A DNA stretch of 64,000 nt from Flavobacterium marginilacus. GTDB taxonomy: Bacteria; Bacteroidota; Bacteroidia; Flavobacteriales; Flavobacteriaceae. The stretch lies in contig NZ_CP113975.1 of assembly GCF_026870155.1 (NCBI RefSeq), forward strand, positions 248,001 through 312,000, written 5' to 3'. Shown here piece by piece: positions 1-9,797 of the stretch. Position 1 is the stretch's first letter, and every line of letters starts with the position of its first letter. The position numbers were made by a program, and so were the translations under genes. The notes beneath the pieces are model-generated. The model did no database searches. It saw only the letters and a program-made list of their open reading frames with translations, and had not been told where the DNA came from.

Positions 1-1
1 C

Positions 2-136
2 ACTTCCTCTTTACAATCTGTAGGATTCGATAATAAAATTGGGAAGTCACTGCATAAAATCTGTTATGGATTTGCAATCATAGTTCCTTTTGGATTTATT
101 TTCATTGCATTATTTCATCATTTTATAAATAATTAA
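2..136 (+). CDS. sdhC: Succinate dehydrogenase cytochrome b subunit, C-terminal end (partial)
   Basis: The frame is open from the window edge to a TAA at 134-136 and gives 44 residues. A Q-S-V-G-F-D-N-K start is followed by one hydrophobic helix (roughly F-A-I-I-V-P-F-G-F-I-F-I-A-L-F) and ends H-H-F-I-N-N. This fits the last transmembrane helix of the di-heme membrane anchor of Bacteroidota complex II, which binds quinone and tethers SdhA/SdhB to the membrane. The gene is assigned mainly because sdhA starts 12 bases downstream and sdhB follows. The N-terminal part lies outside the window. Confidence 0.8.
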   Translation, partial: TSSLQSVGFDNKIGKSLHKICYGFAIIVPFGFIFIALFHHFINN

Positions 137-148
137 TATCAATCTATA

Positions 149-2158
149 ATGAAGTTAGATTCTAAAATACCAGAAGGTCACATTTCACAAAAATGGACTG
201 ATTATAAAGACCATTTAAGGTTAGTTGCTCCAAACAACCGACCAAAAATAGATATTATCGTAGTAGGAACTGGATTGGCTGGAGCTTCTGCAGCTGCGTC
301 TTTTGCCGAAATGGGTTATAATGTAAAAGCATTTTGTTATCAGGATTCTCCACGTCGTGCGCACTCTATTGCAGCACAAGGAGGTATCAATGCTGCAAAA
401 AATTACCAAAATGATGGTGACAGTACTTTCCGTTTGTTTTACGATACAATTAAAGGAGGGGATTACAGAGCACGTGAAGCAAACGTTCACCGTTTAGCTG
501 AAGTTTCTGGAAACATCATCGACCAGTGTGTGGCTCAGGGAGTTCCTTTTGCCCGTGATTACGGCGGAATGTTAGACAACCGTTCTTTTGGAGGTACGCA
601 GGTACAGCGTACTTTTTATGCTGCAGGACAAACTGGACAGCAGTTATTATTAGGAGCTTATTCTTCTTTATCAAGACAGATCGGTTTAGGAAAAGTCGAT
701 ATGTACAACCGCCACGAGATGCTGGAATTGGTAAAAGTGAATGGAAAAGCCCGCGGAATCATTGCTCGTAATTTAATTACAGGAGAATTAGAAAGACATT
801 CTGCTCACGCTGTAATTATTGCAACTGGAGGTTACGGAAATGTTTATTTCCTTTCTACCAATGCAATGGGATCGAATGTGACTGCTGGCTGGAAAATCCA
901 CAAACAAGGAGCTTTGTTCGCAAACCCATGTTATGTACAGATTCACCCAACTTGTATTCCAGTTCACGGAACGAACCAATCCAAATTAACTTTGATGTCT
1001 GAGTCGTTAAGAAACTCTGGACGTATTTGGGTTCCAAAGAAAAAAGAAGATGCTGAAGCGATTCGTGCGGGTAAATTGAAACCAACACAAATTGCTGAAG
1101 AAGATAGAGATTACTACTTAGAAAGAAAATATCCAGCGTTTGGAAACTTAGTTCCTCGTGACGTTGCATCAAGAGCTGGTAAAGAAGTTTGTGATGAAGG
1201 CCGCGGAATTGAGGCTAACGATACTAACGAAGGTGTTTATTTGGATTTCTCTACTGAGATTCAAAATAAAGGAAAACAAACCGCTTACGCTAAAGGAAAT
1301 CACAATCCTACTCAAGAAGAGATTCTTACTTTAGGAAAAAAATGGTTGGAGGAAAAATATGGTAACTTGTTTACTATGTACCAAAAAATCACCGATGAGA
1401 ATCCTTATGAAACTCCAATGAAAATTTATCCAGCCGTTCACTACACAATGGGTGGTGTTTGGGTTGATTATAACTTACAATCAACTATTCCAGGCTGTTT
1501 CGTTGCAGGAGAGGCTAACTTCTCTGATCACGGAGCTAACCGTTTGGGAGCTTCGGCTTTAATGCAGGGATTGGCTGATGGATATTTCGTATTGCCTTAT
1601 ACTGTTTCTGATTATTTAGCTGACGATATCCGTACTGGAAAAATTTCTACAGATTTACCAGAATTCGTGGAAGCAGAGAAAAATGTAAAAGATCAAATCA
1701 ATAAATTCTTGGCCAATAATGGAACTAAATCAGTGGATCATTTCCACAAACGTTTAGGAAACATTATGTGGAATAAAGTTGGAATGGGGCGTAATGAAAA
1801 AGGTTTAACAGAAGCTATTGAAGAAATTGCAGCTTTGAAAGAAGAATTCTTCAAAGAAGTTTACGTTCCAGGAAGCTCTGATGAATTGAACCCAGAATTG
1901 GAAAAAGCACTTCGTGTTGCCGATTTTATCGAATTGGGACAATTAATGGCTATGGATGCTTTACAACGTAAAGAATCTTGCGGAGGACACTTCCGTGAAG
2001 AATATCAGGATGCTGAAGGTGAAACGCTTCGTGATGATGAAAACTTCAAATTTGTTGGAGCTTGGGAATACAAAGGCTACGACATCAAAAATGAAGAACT
2101 TCACAAAGAAGAATTGAATTACGAGTTTATCAAAATCGCAGCTAGAAATTACAAATAA
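149..2158 (+). CDS. sdhA: Succinate dehydrogenase/fumarate reductase flavoprotein subunit
   Basis: This 669-residue protein is the catalytic subunit of complex II and interconverts succinate and fumarate on the cytoplasmic face of the membrane. The dinucleotide-binding motif GTGLAG lies at residues 40-45. The segment [11 protein letters not shown] carries His72, the expected site of covalent FAD attachment. P-R-D-V-A-S-R holds the family's catalytic arginine, and [10 protein letters not shown] closes the flavin site. The length matches the long Bacteroidota form rather than the roughly 590-residue proteobacterial one. It sits 12 bases after sdhC and 8 bases before sdhB, so the three form one operon. 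Confidence 0.97.
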   Translation: MKLDSKIPEGHISQKWTDYKDHLRLVAPNNRPKIDIIVVGTGLAGASAAASFAEMGYNVKAFCYQDSPRRAHSIAAQGGINAAKNYQNDGDSTFRLFYDTIKGGDYRAREANVHRLAEVSGNIIDQCVAQGVPFARDYGGMLDNRSFGGTQVQRTFYAAGQTGQQLLLGAYSSLSRQIGLGKVDMYNRHEMLELVKVNGKARGIIARNLITGELERHSAHAVIIATGGYGNVYFLSTNAMGSNVTAGWKIHKQGALFANPCYVQIHPTCIPVHGTNQSKLTLMSESLRNSGRIWVPKKKEDAEAIRAGKLKPTQIAEEDRDYYLERKYPAFGNLVPRDVASRAGKEVCDEGRGIEANDTNEGVYLDFSTEIQNKGKQTAYAKGNHNPTQEEILTLGKKWLEEKYGNLFTMYQKITDENPYETPMKIYPAVHYTMGGVWVDYNLQSTIPGCFVAGEANFSDHGANRLGASALMQGLADGYFVLPYTVSDYLADDIRTGKISTDLPEFVEAEKNVKDQINKFLANNGTKSVDHFHKRLGNIMWNKVGMGRNEKGLTEAIEEIAALKEEFFKEVYVPGSSDELNPELEKALRVADFIELGQLMAMDALQRKESCGGHFREEYQDAEGETLRDDENFKFVGAWEYKGYDIKNEELHKEELNYEFIKIAARNYK

Positions 2159-2166
2159 TAGGAATC

Positions 2167-2928
2167 ATGAGCGCAGCAAAAAATATAAATATCACCCTTC
2201 AGATTTGGCGTCAGAAAAACTCCAAAGAGAAAGGAAAAATGGAATCATATAAATTGAATGATGTTTCTACGGCAAGTTCGTTTTTGGAAATGTTAGATCA
2301 ATTAAATGAGCAGTTAGTAAACGAAAGAAAAGAACCAGTAGCATTTGACCACGATTGCCGTGAGGGAATCTGCGGAATGTGTTCTTTGTACATCAACGGA
2401 CGTGCGCACGGACCAGATACAGGAATTACTACTTGCCAGTTACACATGAGAATGTTCAACGACGGTGATACAATCGTTATAGAGCCTTGGCGTTCAGCAG
2501 CATTTCCAGTAATTAAAGATTTAATTGTTGACAGAACATCTTTCGACAGAATCCAGCAAGCGGGAGGTTTCGTTTCTGTAAATACTTCTGGAAATACTAT
2601 TGATGCAAATGCAACTCCAGTTCCTAAAGATGATGCTGATAAAGCTTTTGAAGCAGCAGCTTGTATCGGTTGTGGTGCTTGTGTGGCTACTTGTAAAAAT
2701 GGTTCTGCAATGTTATTCGTTGGAGCAAAAGTTTCTCAATATGCTTTGTTACCACAAGGTAGAGTAGAAGCAACAGCCCGTGTTTTAAACATGGTACGCC
2801 AGATGGATGAAGAAGGTTTTGGTAACTGTACAAACACTGGAGCTTGTGAGGTTGAATGTCCAAAAGGAATTTCTTTGGAAAATATCGCCCGTATGAACAG
2901 AGAATATCTTTCTGCAAGTTTGAAATAA
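2167..2928 (+). CDS. sdhB: Succinate dehydrogenase/fumarate reductase iron-sulfur subunit
   Basis: The 253-residue electron-transfer subunit of complex II passes electrons between the SdhA flavin and the membrane quinone site. An N-terminal ferredoxin-like domain has C-R-E-G-I-C-G-M-C followed by a later Cys in T-T-C-Q-L-H, the [2Fe-2S] ligands. The C-terminal domain has [11 protein letters not shown] and then [12 protein letters not shown], which supply the [4Fe-4S] and [3Fe-4S] clusters. It starts 8 bases after sdhA and is the last gene of the operon, followed at once by a strong terminator. Confidence 0.97.
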   Translation: MSAAKNINITLQIWRQKNSKEKGKMESYKLNDVSTASSFLEMLDQLNEQLVNERKEPVAFDHDCREGICGMCSLYINGRAHGPDTGITTCQLHMRMFNDGDTIVIEPWRSAAFPVIKDLIVDRTSFDRIQQAGGFVSVNTSGNTIDANATPVPKDDADKAFEAAACIGCGACVATCKNGSAMLFVGAKVSQYALLPQGRVEATARVLNMVRQMDEEGFGNCTNTGACEVECPKGISLENIARMNREYLSASLK

Positions 2929-2963
2929 TAATCTGCTTTGTCATTCTGATGAAGTAAGAATCT

Positions 2964-2995
2964 AAAACGTCCCGAGAAATTGGGACGTTTTTTTG
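2964..2995 (+). terminator. Rho-independent terminator of the sdhCAB operon
   Basis: A 10-bp stem (AAAACGTCCC pairing with GGGACGTTTT) around an 8-base loop is followed by a run of Ts. It lies 35 bases after the sdhB stop codon. Confidence 0.85.
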
Positions 2996-3089
2996 TTTGA
3001 AAATCTTTATAGAATCTTTTTTTCTCAAAATAAGGAAAATGACGTAAAGATGACATAATCAGATTTCATTAATTACAACAGATTTGAAT

Positions 3090-3097
3090 TAATTTTG
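3090..3097 (+). promoter_or_regulatory. Putative Bacteroidota -7 promoter element of the XRE regulator
   Basis: TAATTTTG fits the TAnnTTTG consensus of the Bacteroidota housekeeping sigma factor and lies 19 bases before the ATG at 3117. No clear -33 TTG lies at the right distance. Confidence 0.4.
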
Positions 3098-3116
3098 GAG
3101 GATTATTAATTGATTT

Positions 3117-4031
3117 ATGGAAAACCAGAATTTAGCACAAGGAGTAAAAGAATTAAGAAAAAGAGAAGCTTTATCGCAGGATGAATTAGCCAGAAAAGCA
3201 GGATTATCATTGCGTACAGTTCAGAGGGTTGAAAATGGGGAAACGATCCCAACAGCTGAAACACTTAAAAGATTGGCTTCTGTTTTGGGTGTTGCACCAA
3301 ATGAATTAATCGAATTTGAATCTGAAAAAGAAGTGCCTAAAATTGTTTTAAAAACTAAACATGAATATGTGCATTTTTTTGAAGACAAATTGGTTTTTAG
3401 TAAAACTCCAGATATTAATTTAGTAGCGGATTATAGCAAATCGGTAACCTATGTTTTTAGAACACTAATGGTATTTTTAATATCAATTCCTTTATTTACT
3501 GCGATGGGTATTTATTTTTATACTATATCAAATATTCCAATGGCCATTTACGGAACTACATTCGCTTTCATGTTCTTAACAGCAGCGTTAAATATTATGT
3601 TATTTAGCTCGGGATCACCAGTTGTTAGTTTTGCCAATATTACCAGCATAAAAGTGAATAGTAAAATGTCTCAAAATATTTTATCTATTTCTTTTATGGA
3701 ATCGGGAAGAATTAAGCAAAGAGGAATGATTCTAGAAAAAGATCAAGTACAACCTATGATGGATGTCTTATTGACATGGAATATATTTGATAAAAAAGAT
3801 ATGGAAATGAATAAAAAACCACAAATACTCAAAGTGATTTTTTTCTGTTTATATATTCTAACGTCTAGTCTATTTGTGTTTTATAATCCAAAACAGCTTT
3901 ATTTAACAACATATTTGCAGTCAGGATTATTACTTGTTATTTGTTTTATTTTGATTGGAAAAATGTTACGGAATTCTGTTTTTTTAAATCGTGATACGAT
4001 AGCGATAGCAAACAGTCCCATTGATCGATGA
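3117..4031 (+). CDS. XRE-family HTH regulator with a C-terminal membrane domain
   Basis: This 304-residue protein begins with a Cro/C1-type helix-turn-helix (about residues 8-62), including L-S-Q-D-E-L-A-R-K-A-G-L-S and R-T-V-Q-R-V-E-N-G. A linker follows, then four hydrophobic segments at about 110-135, 140-165, 235-255 and 262-282. It therefore looks like a DNA-binding protein anchored in the inner membrane, a layout known in small bacterial regulators whose signals are membrane-borne. It is a single-gene unit between the sdh terminator and the convergent two-component genes. Its targets cannot be read from the sequence. Confidence 0.8.
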   Translation: MENQNLAQGVKELRKREALSQDELARKAGLSLRTVQRVENGETIPTAETLKRLASVLGVAPNELIEFESEKEVPKIVLKTKHEYVHFFEDKLVFSKTPDINLVADYSKSVTYVFRTLMVFLISIPLFTAMGIYFYTISNIPMAIYGTTFAFMFLTAALNIMLFSSGSPVVSFANITSIKVNSKMSQNILSISFMESGRIKQRGMILEKDQVQPMMDVLLTWNIFDKKDMEMNKKPQILKVIFFCLYILTSSLFVFYNPKQLYLTTYLQSGLLLVICFILIGKMLRNSVFLNRDTIAIANSPIDR

Positions 4032-4064
4032 AAAAAGGCTTTGCAAAAGTTAGTAAATGATGTA

Positions 4065-4118
4065 TATAATCTGTCTGAATCTGTCATATCTGTATAATCC
4101 GTGGCTAATTTTTTAGTA
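4065..4118. repeat. Degenerate intergenic repeat (AATCTGT-type units)
   Basis: This stretch holds four imperfect copies of an AATCTGT/ATCCGTG unit in about 50 bases. A similar segment lies at 32441-32497. Both sit in gene-free DNA and have no coding content. Confidence 0.4.
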
Positions 4119-4178
4119 TGAAAACCGCCTTAATTCAATACTCACTAATTTAGCAAAATCTGAGAAATGGGCACTTTG

Positions 4179-4808
4179 TTATATCAAGCCTTTCTCAAAA
4201 GCGACTCGAACTAGACCAGCAGTGTTTTTTACTCCCAATTTTTGAATCAAATTACTTCGATGGGACTCCACTGTTTTAGCACTTACGAATAGTTTTGTTG
4301 CCATTTCTTCTGTCGTGTATTCTTGGATAATGAGATTTAAAATTTCTTTTTCTCTTGCGGTTAGTTTTGGGATAAAATAGCTAGAGGTTTCTAAACCTAT
4401 CGAATCATTTAATAATATTTCACTTATTCTCTTAGGGAGGTATCTTTTGCCTTCCATTACTTCTTTAATGGCTTCTATCATTTCTGTTTTACTAGTGTTT
4501 TTCAGCAAATAACCAGAAGCACCATTTTTTAAAATCTGTTTGATAAACAAACTGTCTTCAAAATTTGTGAGGGCTATAATTTTTAGATTTGGATGTTTCT
4601 TCAATAACTCTTTGCAGGCATTGATTCCATTTCCATCAGGAAGGTTTATATCCAAAAGTAAAACAGCAATTGAAGCATCCAGATGCTCAAAGGTATCTTT
4701 TAGGTTTTCAAAAGATTGTACAATTTCGACTTCTTTATTAGATTTCAGCATTGTTTTGATGCCTTCGATTACAATTGTGTGGTCGTCTGTGATGGCTACT
4801 GGGATCAT
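4179..4808 (-). CDS. LuxR/NarL-family response regulator
   Basis: The 209-residue protein has an N-terminal receiver domain with acidic residues D8/D9 and the phosphoacceptor Asp53 (in L-L-L-D-I-N-L-P-D-G), plus a conserved Lys in L-K-N. Residues 148-209 form a LuxR-type helix-turn-helix with L-T-A-R-E-K-E-I-L and S-A-K-T-V-E-S-H-R-S-N. It overlaps the upstream histidine kinase gene by 4 bases (ATGA), so the two are translationally coupled and form a cognate pair. Targets are unknown. Confidence 0.93.
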   Translation of the reverse strand: MIPVAITDDHTIVIEGIKTMLKSNKEVEIVQSFENLKDTFEHLDASIAVLLLDINLPDGNGINACKELLKKHPNLKIIALTNFEDSLFIKQILKNGASGYLLKNTSKTEMIEAIKEVMEGKRYLPKRISEILLNDSIGLETSSYFIPKLTAREKEILNLIIQEYTTEEMATKLFVSAKTVESHRSNLIQKLGVKNTAGLVRVAFEKGLI

Positions 4809-6706
4809 TTCGTTTTGTTTAAGTCGATGGAAAGCGTGTAGGAAGTTCCTGAATCGGAGCTGTTACTGTCTAATTGTGCATTCAAAAAGGCAACTCTGGT
4901 TTTGATGTTTTTATGACCTATTCCTTCAGTAATTGCATTTTTGTCAAAACCAATACCATTATCTTCAACGGTAATAAAAAGTTCCTCTTCTCTATAATTG
5001 AATTGGATCATCGCTTCAGTGGCTTTAGAATGCTTGAGCATATTGGTTACCATTTCTTGAATGATACGATAAATAACAGTCTCATTTTTTTTGGCGAGAG
5101 CGATATAATTGCCAAAATATTGAAAATCAATTTTGATCTTTTTGGAACTATTAATCTTGAAACAATACTCTTTAATGGTCTCGATTAGACCGTATTCCAG
5201 AATTGAAGCAGGCATTAAATCATGTGAAATATTCCGAACTTGTGCACAAGATTCGTCAATCATATCAATAACTTTATTTAAATTGTCAGCATCTATTGGA
5301 CTCAGCCCAGCTTCTTCTAATGTGGATAATCGGTATTTTATTGCAGATAAATCGCCATTGAGTCCATCGTGAAGTTCTTGAGCAATACGGCGTCGCTCTT
5401 TTTCTTCCCCGTCCATCAGGGCTTCGAGTGTATTGATTTCTTGTTGTTGTTGTAAGGCGAGTATTTCTTTGTTTTTGATGTTCTGTCTTTGTTTAAAGAA
5501 ATACCAAATACCAATAGAAATGACAACCAATGCTATAAAAGCGATAAAATACAGTTGTTTTTCTTTTTTACTTTTGATTAAATCCAACTCTTGCTGTTTG
5601 AGCATTATTTGTTGTTCTGCAATTGATTTGTCTTTTTTTTCACTTTCAAATTTGGTTTGGAGTAAAGTAGTTTCTTTTACATGGTTTTGAGAGAAAACAG
5701 TATCCATAAGTATATAACTCTCTTCTAAATAATTATAAGCTTTTTGGGGTTGATGCAGTTTATTATGAATATCAGAAAGACGTTTCAAGGATTTATATTC
5801 TAATTCACCAGAACCTATTTTCTTGGAGAGTTCTAAGGATTGATTGGCCAACTCCAATGCTCTAGTATAGTTTTTTTGTTTTAAATATACATCACTTACA
5901 ATGTATATCAAATCTGCTTTTCTTATAATATCGACTGATGAATCAGCTAATTTGAAAGCTTTTTCATAATATGGAATTGCTTTTGTATAGTCTTTCTTTA
6001 ATCTATAATATTCTCCAAAATTACGATAGACATAAAACCATAATTCATTGTTTTGTTCTTTGAGGGCAATAGTTTCTGCTTTCTTGAAATAATCAAAACT
6101 TTCGACAAAATTTTTATATTTAATATGACCAAGACCAATATCTCCATACAGTAAAGCTAATTGCACTGCATTTGTTTTTGGAACAAATTGCTCTGCTTTT
6201 TTTAAATAAAAAAATTCTAATTCCTTGTTTTTGAATTGAGTATATATTGCTGAAAGATTTTGATAGCTCTGGCTGATTATACTGCTATCTTTTGTTTTTT
6301 CAAATATTTTAATAGAGGCTAAATAATTTTTGACAGCCCTAGAATAATCTCCTTTATATTGATGCATATTGGCTAAGTTGGCATATCCTTTTGCTTCTCC
6401 TATAAGAATTTTTGTTTTTTTACAATAGTTGATGCATTTGTTGTAATAGTATTGTGCGGAGTCATATTTTCCGATATTACTGTACACTATTCCGCTGTAT
6501 AATAGGGATTTGTAAGCGCCATCACTGTAGTTGGATTTCAAACTTAATTGATGACTTTTGGTATACAATCGTAATGCTTTTTGAGGTTGATTTTGTTCAA
6601 AAGAATACGCTTCATCCATTATTTTTTGGATGGTCAAGCTGTCTTTTTGAGCTATGGCACAGAAAGAAAACAGATAGATAATAATGAAAAAATAATGCTT
6701 TTGCAT
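4805..6706 (-). CDS. TPR-repeat sensor histidine kinase (HisKA_3 type)
   Basis: I start this gene at the ATG at 6706, which gives a signal peptide (M-Q-K-H-Y-F-F-I-I-I-Y-L-F-S-F ending A-I-A-Q). An upstream in-frame ATG at 6748 adds 14 residues and would bury that signal. The 633-residue protein has about 330 periplasmic residues of tetratricopeptide-like helices, one transmembrane helix (about 386-404), a coiled coil, a HisKA_3 dimerisation helix with His446 in A-Q-E-L-H-D-G-L, and an ATPase domain with the N box M-V-T-N-M-L-K-H and the D-N-G-I-G-F motif. It phosphorylates the response regulator encoded immediately downstream. Confidence 0.9.
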   Translation of the reverse strand: MQKHYFFIIIYLFSFCAIAQKDSLTIQKIMDEAYSFEQNQPQKALRLYTKSHQLSLKSNYSDGAYKSLLYSGIVYSNIGKYDSAQYYYNKCINYCKKTKILIGEAKGYANLANMHQYKGDYSRAVKNYLASIKIFEKTKDSSIISQSYQNLSAIYTQFKNKELEFFYLKKAEQFVPKTNAVQLALLYGDIGLGHIKYKNFVESFDYFKKAETIALKEQNNELWFYVYRNFGEYYRLKKDYTKAIPYYEKAFKLADSSVDIIRKADLIYIVSDVYLKQKNYTRALELANQSLELSKKIGSGELEYKSLKRLSDIHNKLHQPQKAYNYLEESYILMDTVFSQNHVKETTLLQTKFESEKKDKSIAEQQIMLKQQELDLIKSKKEKQLYFIAFIALVVISIGIWYFFKQRQNIKNKEILALQQQQEINTLEALMDGEEKERRRIAQELHDGLNGDLSAIKYRLSTLEEAGLSPIDADNLNKVIDMIDESCAQVRNISHDLMPASILEYGLIETIKEYCFKINSSKKIKIDFQYFGNYIALAKKNETVIYRIIQEMVTNMLKHSKATEAMIQFNYREEELFITVEDNGIGFDKNAITEGIGHKNIKTRVAFLNAQLDSNSSDSGTSYTLSIDLNKTK

Positions 6707-6803
6707 TTGATATTTTTTTTCTAAAGTTATTAATAAATATAGTTGCAAATTGCTAGTAAAAGTAATTTGCAGCTATTTTAAATTTGAAGTAGCAAATCAA
6801 AAA

Positions 6804-7557
6804 TTATTTTGCAGTGACCTCAATTGACCAATAGGTTTTAATATGCGAACTATTTTTATCTCCGTTTTCGAAAAAATTCAATTCAAAAAAGGAGTCATCA
6901 CCTATTTTTAACTTTATGGTTTCATTTGGAAGTAATGCATTTATTTGGCTGGCATAAGCACTAAGATTAATTTCTCGTGGTGCCCCATTGCATTCTTTAC
7001 AAACATATTTTGGGTTCATCAGGTCTTTATCATATAACTGTCCTTCTACAAAATACTACAAGCTAACAAATCGTCATTGGTACAATTAGAAAGCAAAACC
7101 TTTGATGAATTTATTTTAGTATCCGTTCCATTATATGCAGATGTTACTCCTTTTGCTGAATTGGTGTCATAGGTTTCTCCTTTTCTTTCCCAAAATGTAT
7201 AATTCGTAATTTTTGTTATTCCATTTGTTTTGAAAGAATCTAATTTTAAATTTCCATATAAATCTTCGGTATTGTCATTGTCAGCTTAGTATTACTTTCA
7301 ATTATATTGGGATCAAAGATGTCAGTATTCAAGTTTATTGCACTCCTTTTTGTGAAACGTGTGTATGGAGTTGACGCCAGATTTTTAGCGTGCTAAATCG
7401 GTATACAGTACTAGGATAAATTGATTGTGAATAGCCGGTAAGAGTGAAAAAAAATCCTGTTTCTTGCTGTGATGATTTGTAATTTACTGGTAAAGCACTG
7501 CAATTTCCGTTTATTAATTTTGACGGGAATACTTGTTTTTTTTCTTCGTTTTTTAAA
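6804..7557 (-). pseudogene. Decayed gene of unknown function with three frameshifts
   Basis: Reading the minus strand, four consecutive protein-like stretches follow each other in different frames. The first contains L-I-N-G-N-C-S-A-L-P-V-N-Y and T-G-F-F-F-T-L-T-G-Y. It shifts near 7375 to T-P-Y-T-R-F-T-K-R-S-A-I-N-L, near 7280 to N-T-E-D-L-Y-G-N-L-K-L-D-S, and near 7056 to Y-F-V-E-G-Q-L-Y-D-K-D-L. The last stretch runs to a stop at 6804 and contains a C-K-E-C pair. No start codon or signal peptide remains: the upstream edge abuts the stop of the next lipoprotein gene. Only the last 71 residues form an ORF. I do not recognise the family. Confidence 0.65.
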
Positions 7558-7558
7558 A

Positions 7559-8386
7559 TTAATTTACGCGTTGGTATATTTTTGTGCTTCCTCCTTTGAG
7601 CAGGAATCTGTTTTCGTCTGCCAGGAAAGGAATGCTTGTTTCCTCATTGGTATTTAGGTCATAAAAAATCACATTCTTACCTTCTGTATACCATCCTTCT
7701 TTGGTTACATTACCGGTGCCTCTGCTTTCTATAGTGGTATCGCTTGAGCCTCCAGCACTACTTCCTGTCCAAGATAGACATTCGCCATTGGGCTTGAATT
7801 GTATAAAGTAATCCGTTGCTAATGAAGTATAATTACTGCCATAACCGCCACTGCTTAGCACCTCGGTATAGCGCCAAGTACCAATAAGCCGTCTGTCTTT
7901 TGTTTTTGAATTGATTGCAGCATTCGGTTTAGAATTTGAAATTGGTGCATTTTCTATCGTAGTTAAACTGCCTTGCTTGGTTAAAACAAGAGCAATAACT
8001 TGATTGTTTAATTCTGGGAAAGTGATGGAAAAATGAAGCACATTATCTTTTAATACTGCCGAAAAATCATAATGAATGTTTTTGCTTTTGTCCTTCAGTT
8101 TTCCTTTCATAGTATTGCGGTCACTTATGGCAATCATTTCATTTTTTACGCCATCCATATAAAAAAAGCCTCGCACAACATTTTGATTTTCTGTCATTTC
8201 TGCCGATATAGCTGCGTTTTCATAGGAGGCTGCATAGTTTCCTGTAAATAAACCGGTGGCCGCCATTGTTTTTTTGGTTTGGGTCAATGGTTTGGATTTC
8301 TTGTTTTGCGAATTGGTTTCATTACAAGCCGATAAAAACAAGAATACAATGCAAAGAAAAAAGGGTTGTATAGTTGTAGTTTTCAT
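7559..8386 (-). CDS. Hypothetical lipoprotein
   Basis: The 275-residue protein has a lipoprotein signal peptide with lipobox L-S-A-C near residue 20, then a low-complexity linker. Two domain-like parts follow: one of about 100 residues with alternating beta-strand character, and a C-terminal part beginning L-I-G-T-W-R-Y-T-E-V that resembles lipocalin-like or META-type small beta domains found in Bacteroidota lipoproteins. I recognise no specific family. The predicted location is the inner leaflet of the outer membrane or the cell surface. The decayed gene abuts it downstream. Confidence 0.75.
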   Translation of the reverse strand: MKTTTIQPFFLCIVFLFLSACNETNSQNKKSKPLTQTKKTMAATGLFTGNYAASYENAAISAEMTENQNVVRGFFYMDGVKNEMIAISDRNTMKGKLKDKSKNIHYDFSAVLKDNVLHFSITFPELNNQVIALVLTKQGSLTTIENAPISNSKPNAAINSKTKDRRLIGTWRYTEVLSSGGYGSNYTSLATDYFIQFKPNGECLSWTGSSAGGSSDTTIESRGTGNVTKEGWYTEGKNVIFYDLNTNEETSIPFLADENRFLLKGGSTKIYQRVN

Positions 8387-8436
8387 AAGTTACTTTTATT
8401 AATTTACAGCTAGAAGAGGATGTTTTCCTTATGTTT

Positions 8437-9582
8437 TTAATTCACTACAAAAACATCAAAGGCTTCAGGATTAGTTCCTGCTAAGACTGTTGGTGTGCTA
8501 TTCAGAAAATATTTGTTTTTACCTGTAATATGTACATCGCCATTTTTAGAAATGGCCATAGCAGGATTGAAGATATTGCCATCAGCATCAGATGTTAAAA
8601 CAGTTTCTTGACTGTTTTTCCAGTATTTCAACACTGACCTTCCATTTGTGCCAGGATTTCTTTCGATACCAATAATGTGGACATCATCCCCTATAACTTC
8701 CATGCCAAGGGGTGAGGAAGAAGTGATTCCTGAGGTTAAATTTGTTTTTAAACCATTTTTCCAAAACCCAATTTTGCTGTTTTCATTATTAACAGCTAAA
8801 TGCGCTGTGGCAAAAATGGTATTTGCTCTAGTTACTATTTTTCCTCGTCCAATACTAAAATCATTATGTATTCCAGATTCAAGAGTAGTAATGGTTCCAT
8901 TTTTCCAAACTTTTAGAGTATAGGTGTTTTCAGCGGTTAATTCGCGAAACAGAATGGCAACATCGGTTCCATTTACATCAATTCCATTGACAAAAGCTCT
9001 TAGATCAGGATTTGAGACAGTGGTTGCGGCTCCATTTTTCCAATATTTTACCACGTTTTTAACTCCATTATTTTCAGATCCTGTAATATGAACATCACCA
9101 TTGATGACTACCATATCACTAACAAAGTTGTTGCTTAGCCCATTAGTAAGTATGGTCTCTACTCCGTTTTTCCAATATCTGAAAGAATTACCGATTCTGC
9201 CTAAGATATAAACATCACCGTTTTCGACTATTAAATCTTCGGCAATGGCATTTGCTGCCACAACACTTGAGATTCCGTTTTTCCACAATATAATAGCATT
9301 TGTTTCGTCAAAGTTTCCGTTTATGGCATAAACATCATTTCCGCTTACAGCTATTTTAAAGCCCGTAGTATTGATGTTTGTATCTGAGGGCAAGATTGTT
9401 GGGACTCCATTTTTCCAGATGGTTGGAATGGCTTTGTTGGCACTATTTCGAGTAATGCCTACGATGTAAACATCTGTTGCTTTTGAATTTGAAGGAGTAG
9501 AATCGTCATCACTTGAGCAGGAGATTAGTATAAAAGGTAAAACTATTAGAATAAAGAAGATTGTTTTAAATTTTGTTTTCAT
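8437..9582 (-). CDS. Repeat lipoprotein with W-K-N-G motifs, probably a beta-propeller
   Basis: I chose the ATG at 9582 because it puts the lipobox L-I-S-C near residue 21; the longer frame from 9645 would precede the signal peptide with 21 polar residues. The 381-residue mature region contains at least seven copies of a unit of about 45 residues. Each has a strand ending in the motif W-K-N-G (or W-K-N-S), then a T-x-L/V segment, then D-V-(Y/H)-I-x-G. This spacing suggests one blade per unit and so a beta-propeller. The function is unknown; binding of a surface ligand is an inference from the fold. Confidence 0.75.
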   Translation of the reverse strand: MKTKFKTIFFILIVLPFILISCSSDDDSTPSNSKATDVYIVGITRNSANKAIPTIWKNGVPTILPSDTNINTTGFKIAVSGNDVYAINGNFDETNAIILWKNGISSVVAANAIAEDLIVENGDVYILGRIGNSFRYWKNGVETILTNGLSNNFVSDMVVINGDVHITGSENNGVKNVVKYWKNGAATTVSNPDLRAFVNGIDVNGTDVAILFRELTAENTYTLKVWKNGTITTLESGIHNDFSIGRGKIVTRANTIFATAHLAVNNENSKIGFWKNGLKTNLTSGITSSSPLGMEVIGDDVHIIGIERNPGTNGRSVLKYWKNSQETVLTSDADGNIFNPAMAISKNGDVHITGKNKYFLNSTPTVLAGTNPEAFDVFVVN

Positions 9583-9774
9583 TGTGTACATTTTTTTGTT
9601 GATACTGTTTTGAAAAAAGAGAATTAATAAATTATTATTTACCATGGCAAGCTAGTATTACTTAATAGTTTAATTGTCAGGGTAATTATTGATTTTTTCA
9701 TCTAGGGGTTTTCCCTGATATTAGCTGCGAATCAAAAAAAAATTTGGGTTGAGAGATAAATGAAAAGTGTTTTT

Positions 9775-9782
9775 TATCTTTG
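9775..9782 (+). promoter_or_regulatory. Putative -7 promoter element of the nitrilase gene
   Basis: TATCTTTG matches the Bacteroidota TAnnTTTG consensus. It overlaps the TTG at 9780, so that codon is unlikely to be the translation start and the TTG at 9798 is favoured. Confidence 0.5.
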
Positions 9783-9797
9783 AATAAAATCCTAAAG

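Noticed and set aside
3096..3101. GGAGG-like ribosome binding site of the XRE regulator gene
   Set aside because: It lies about 17 bases before the ATG, too far to act, overlaps the -7 element, and Bacteroidota rarely use Shine-Dalgarno sites.
6804..7019. A functional 71-residue protein gene
   Set aside because: The protein-like sequence continues upstream in frame beyond the ATG and then through frameshifts, so it is the tail of a decayed gene.
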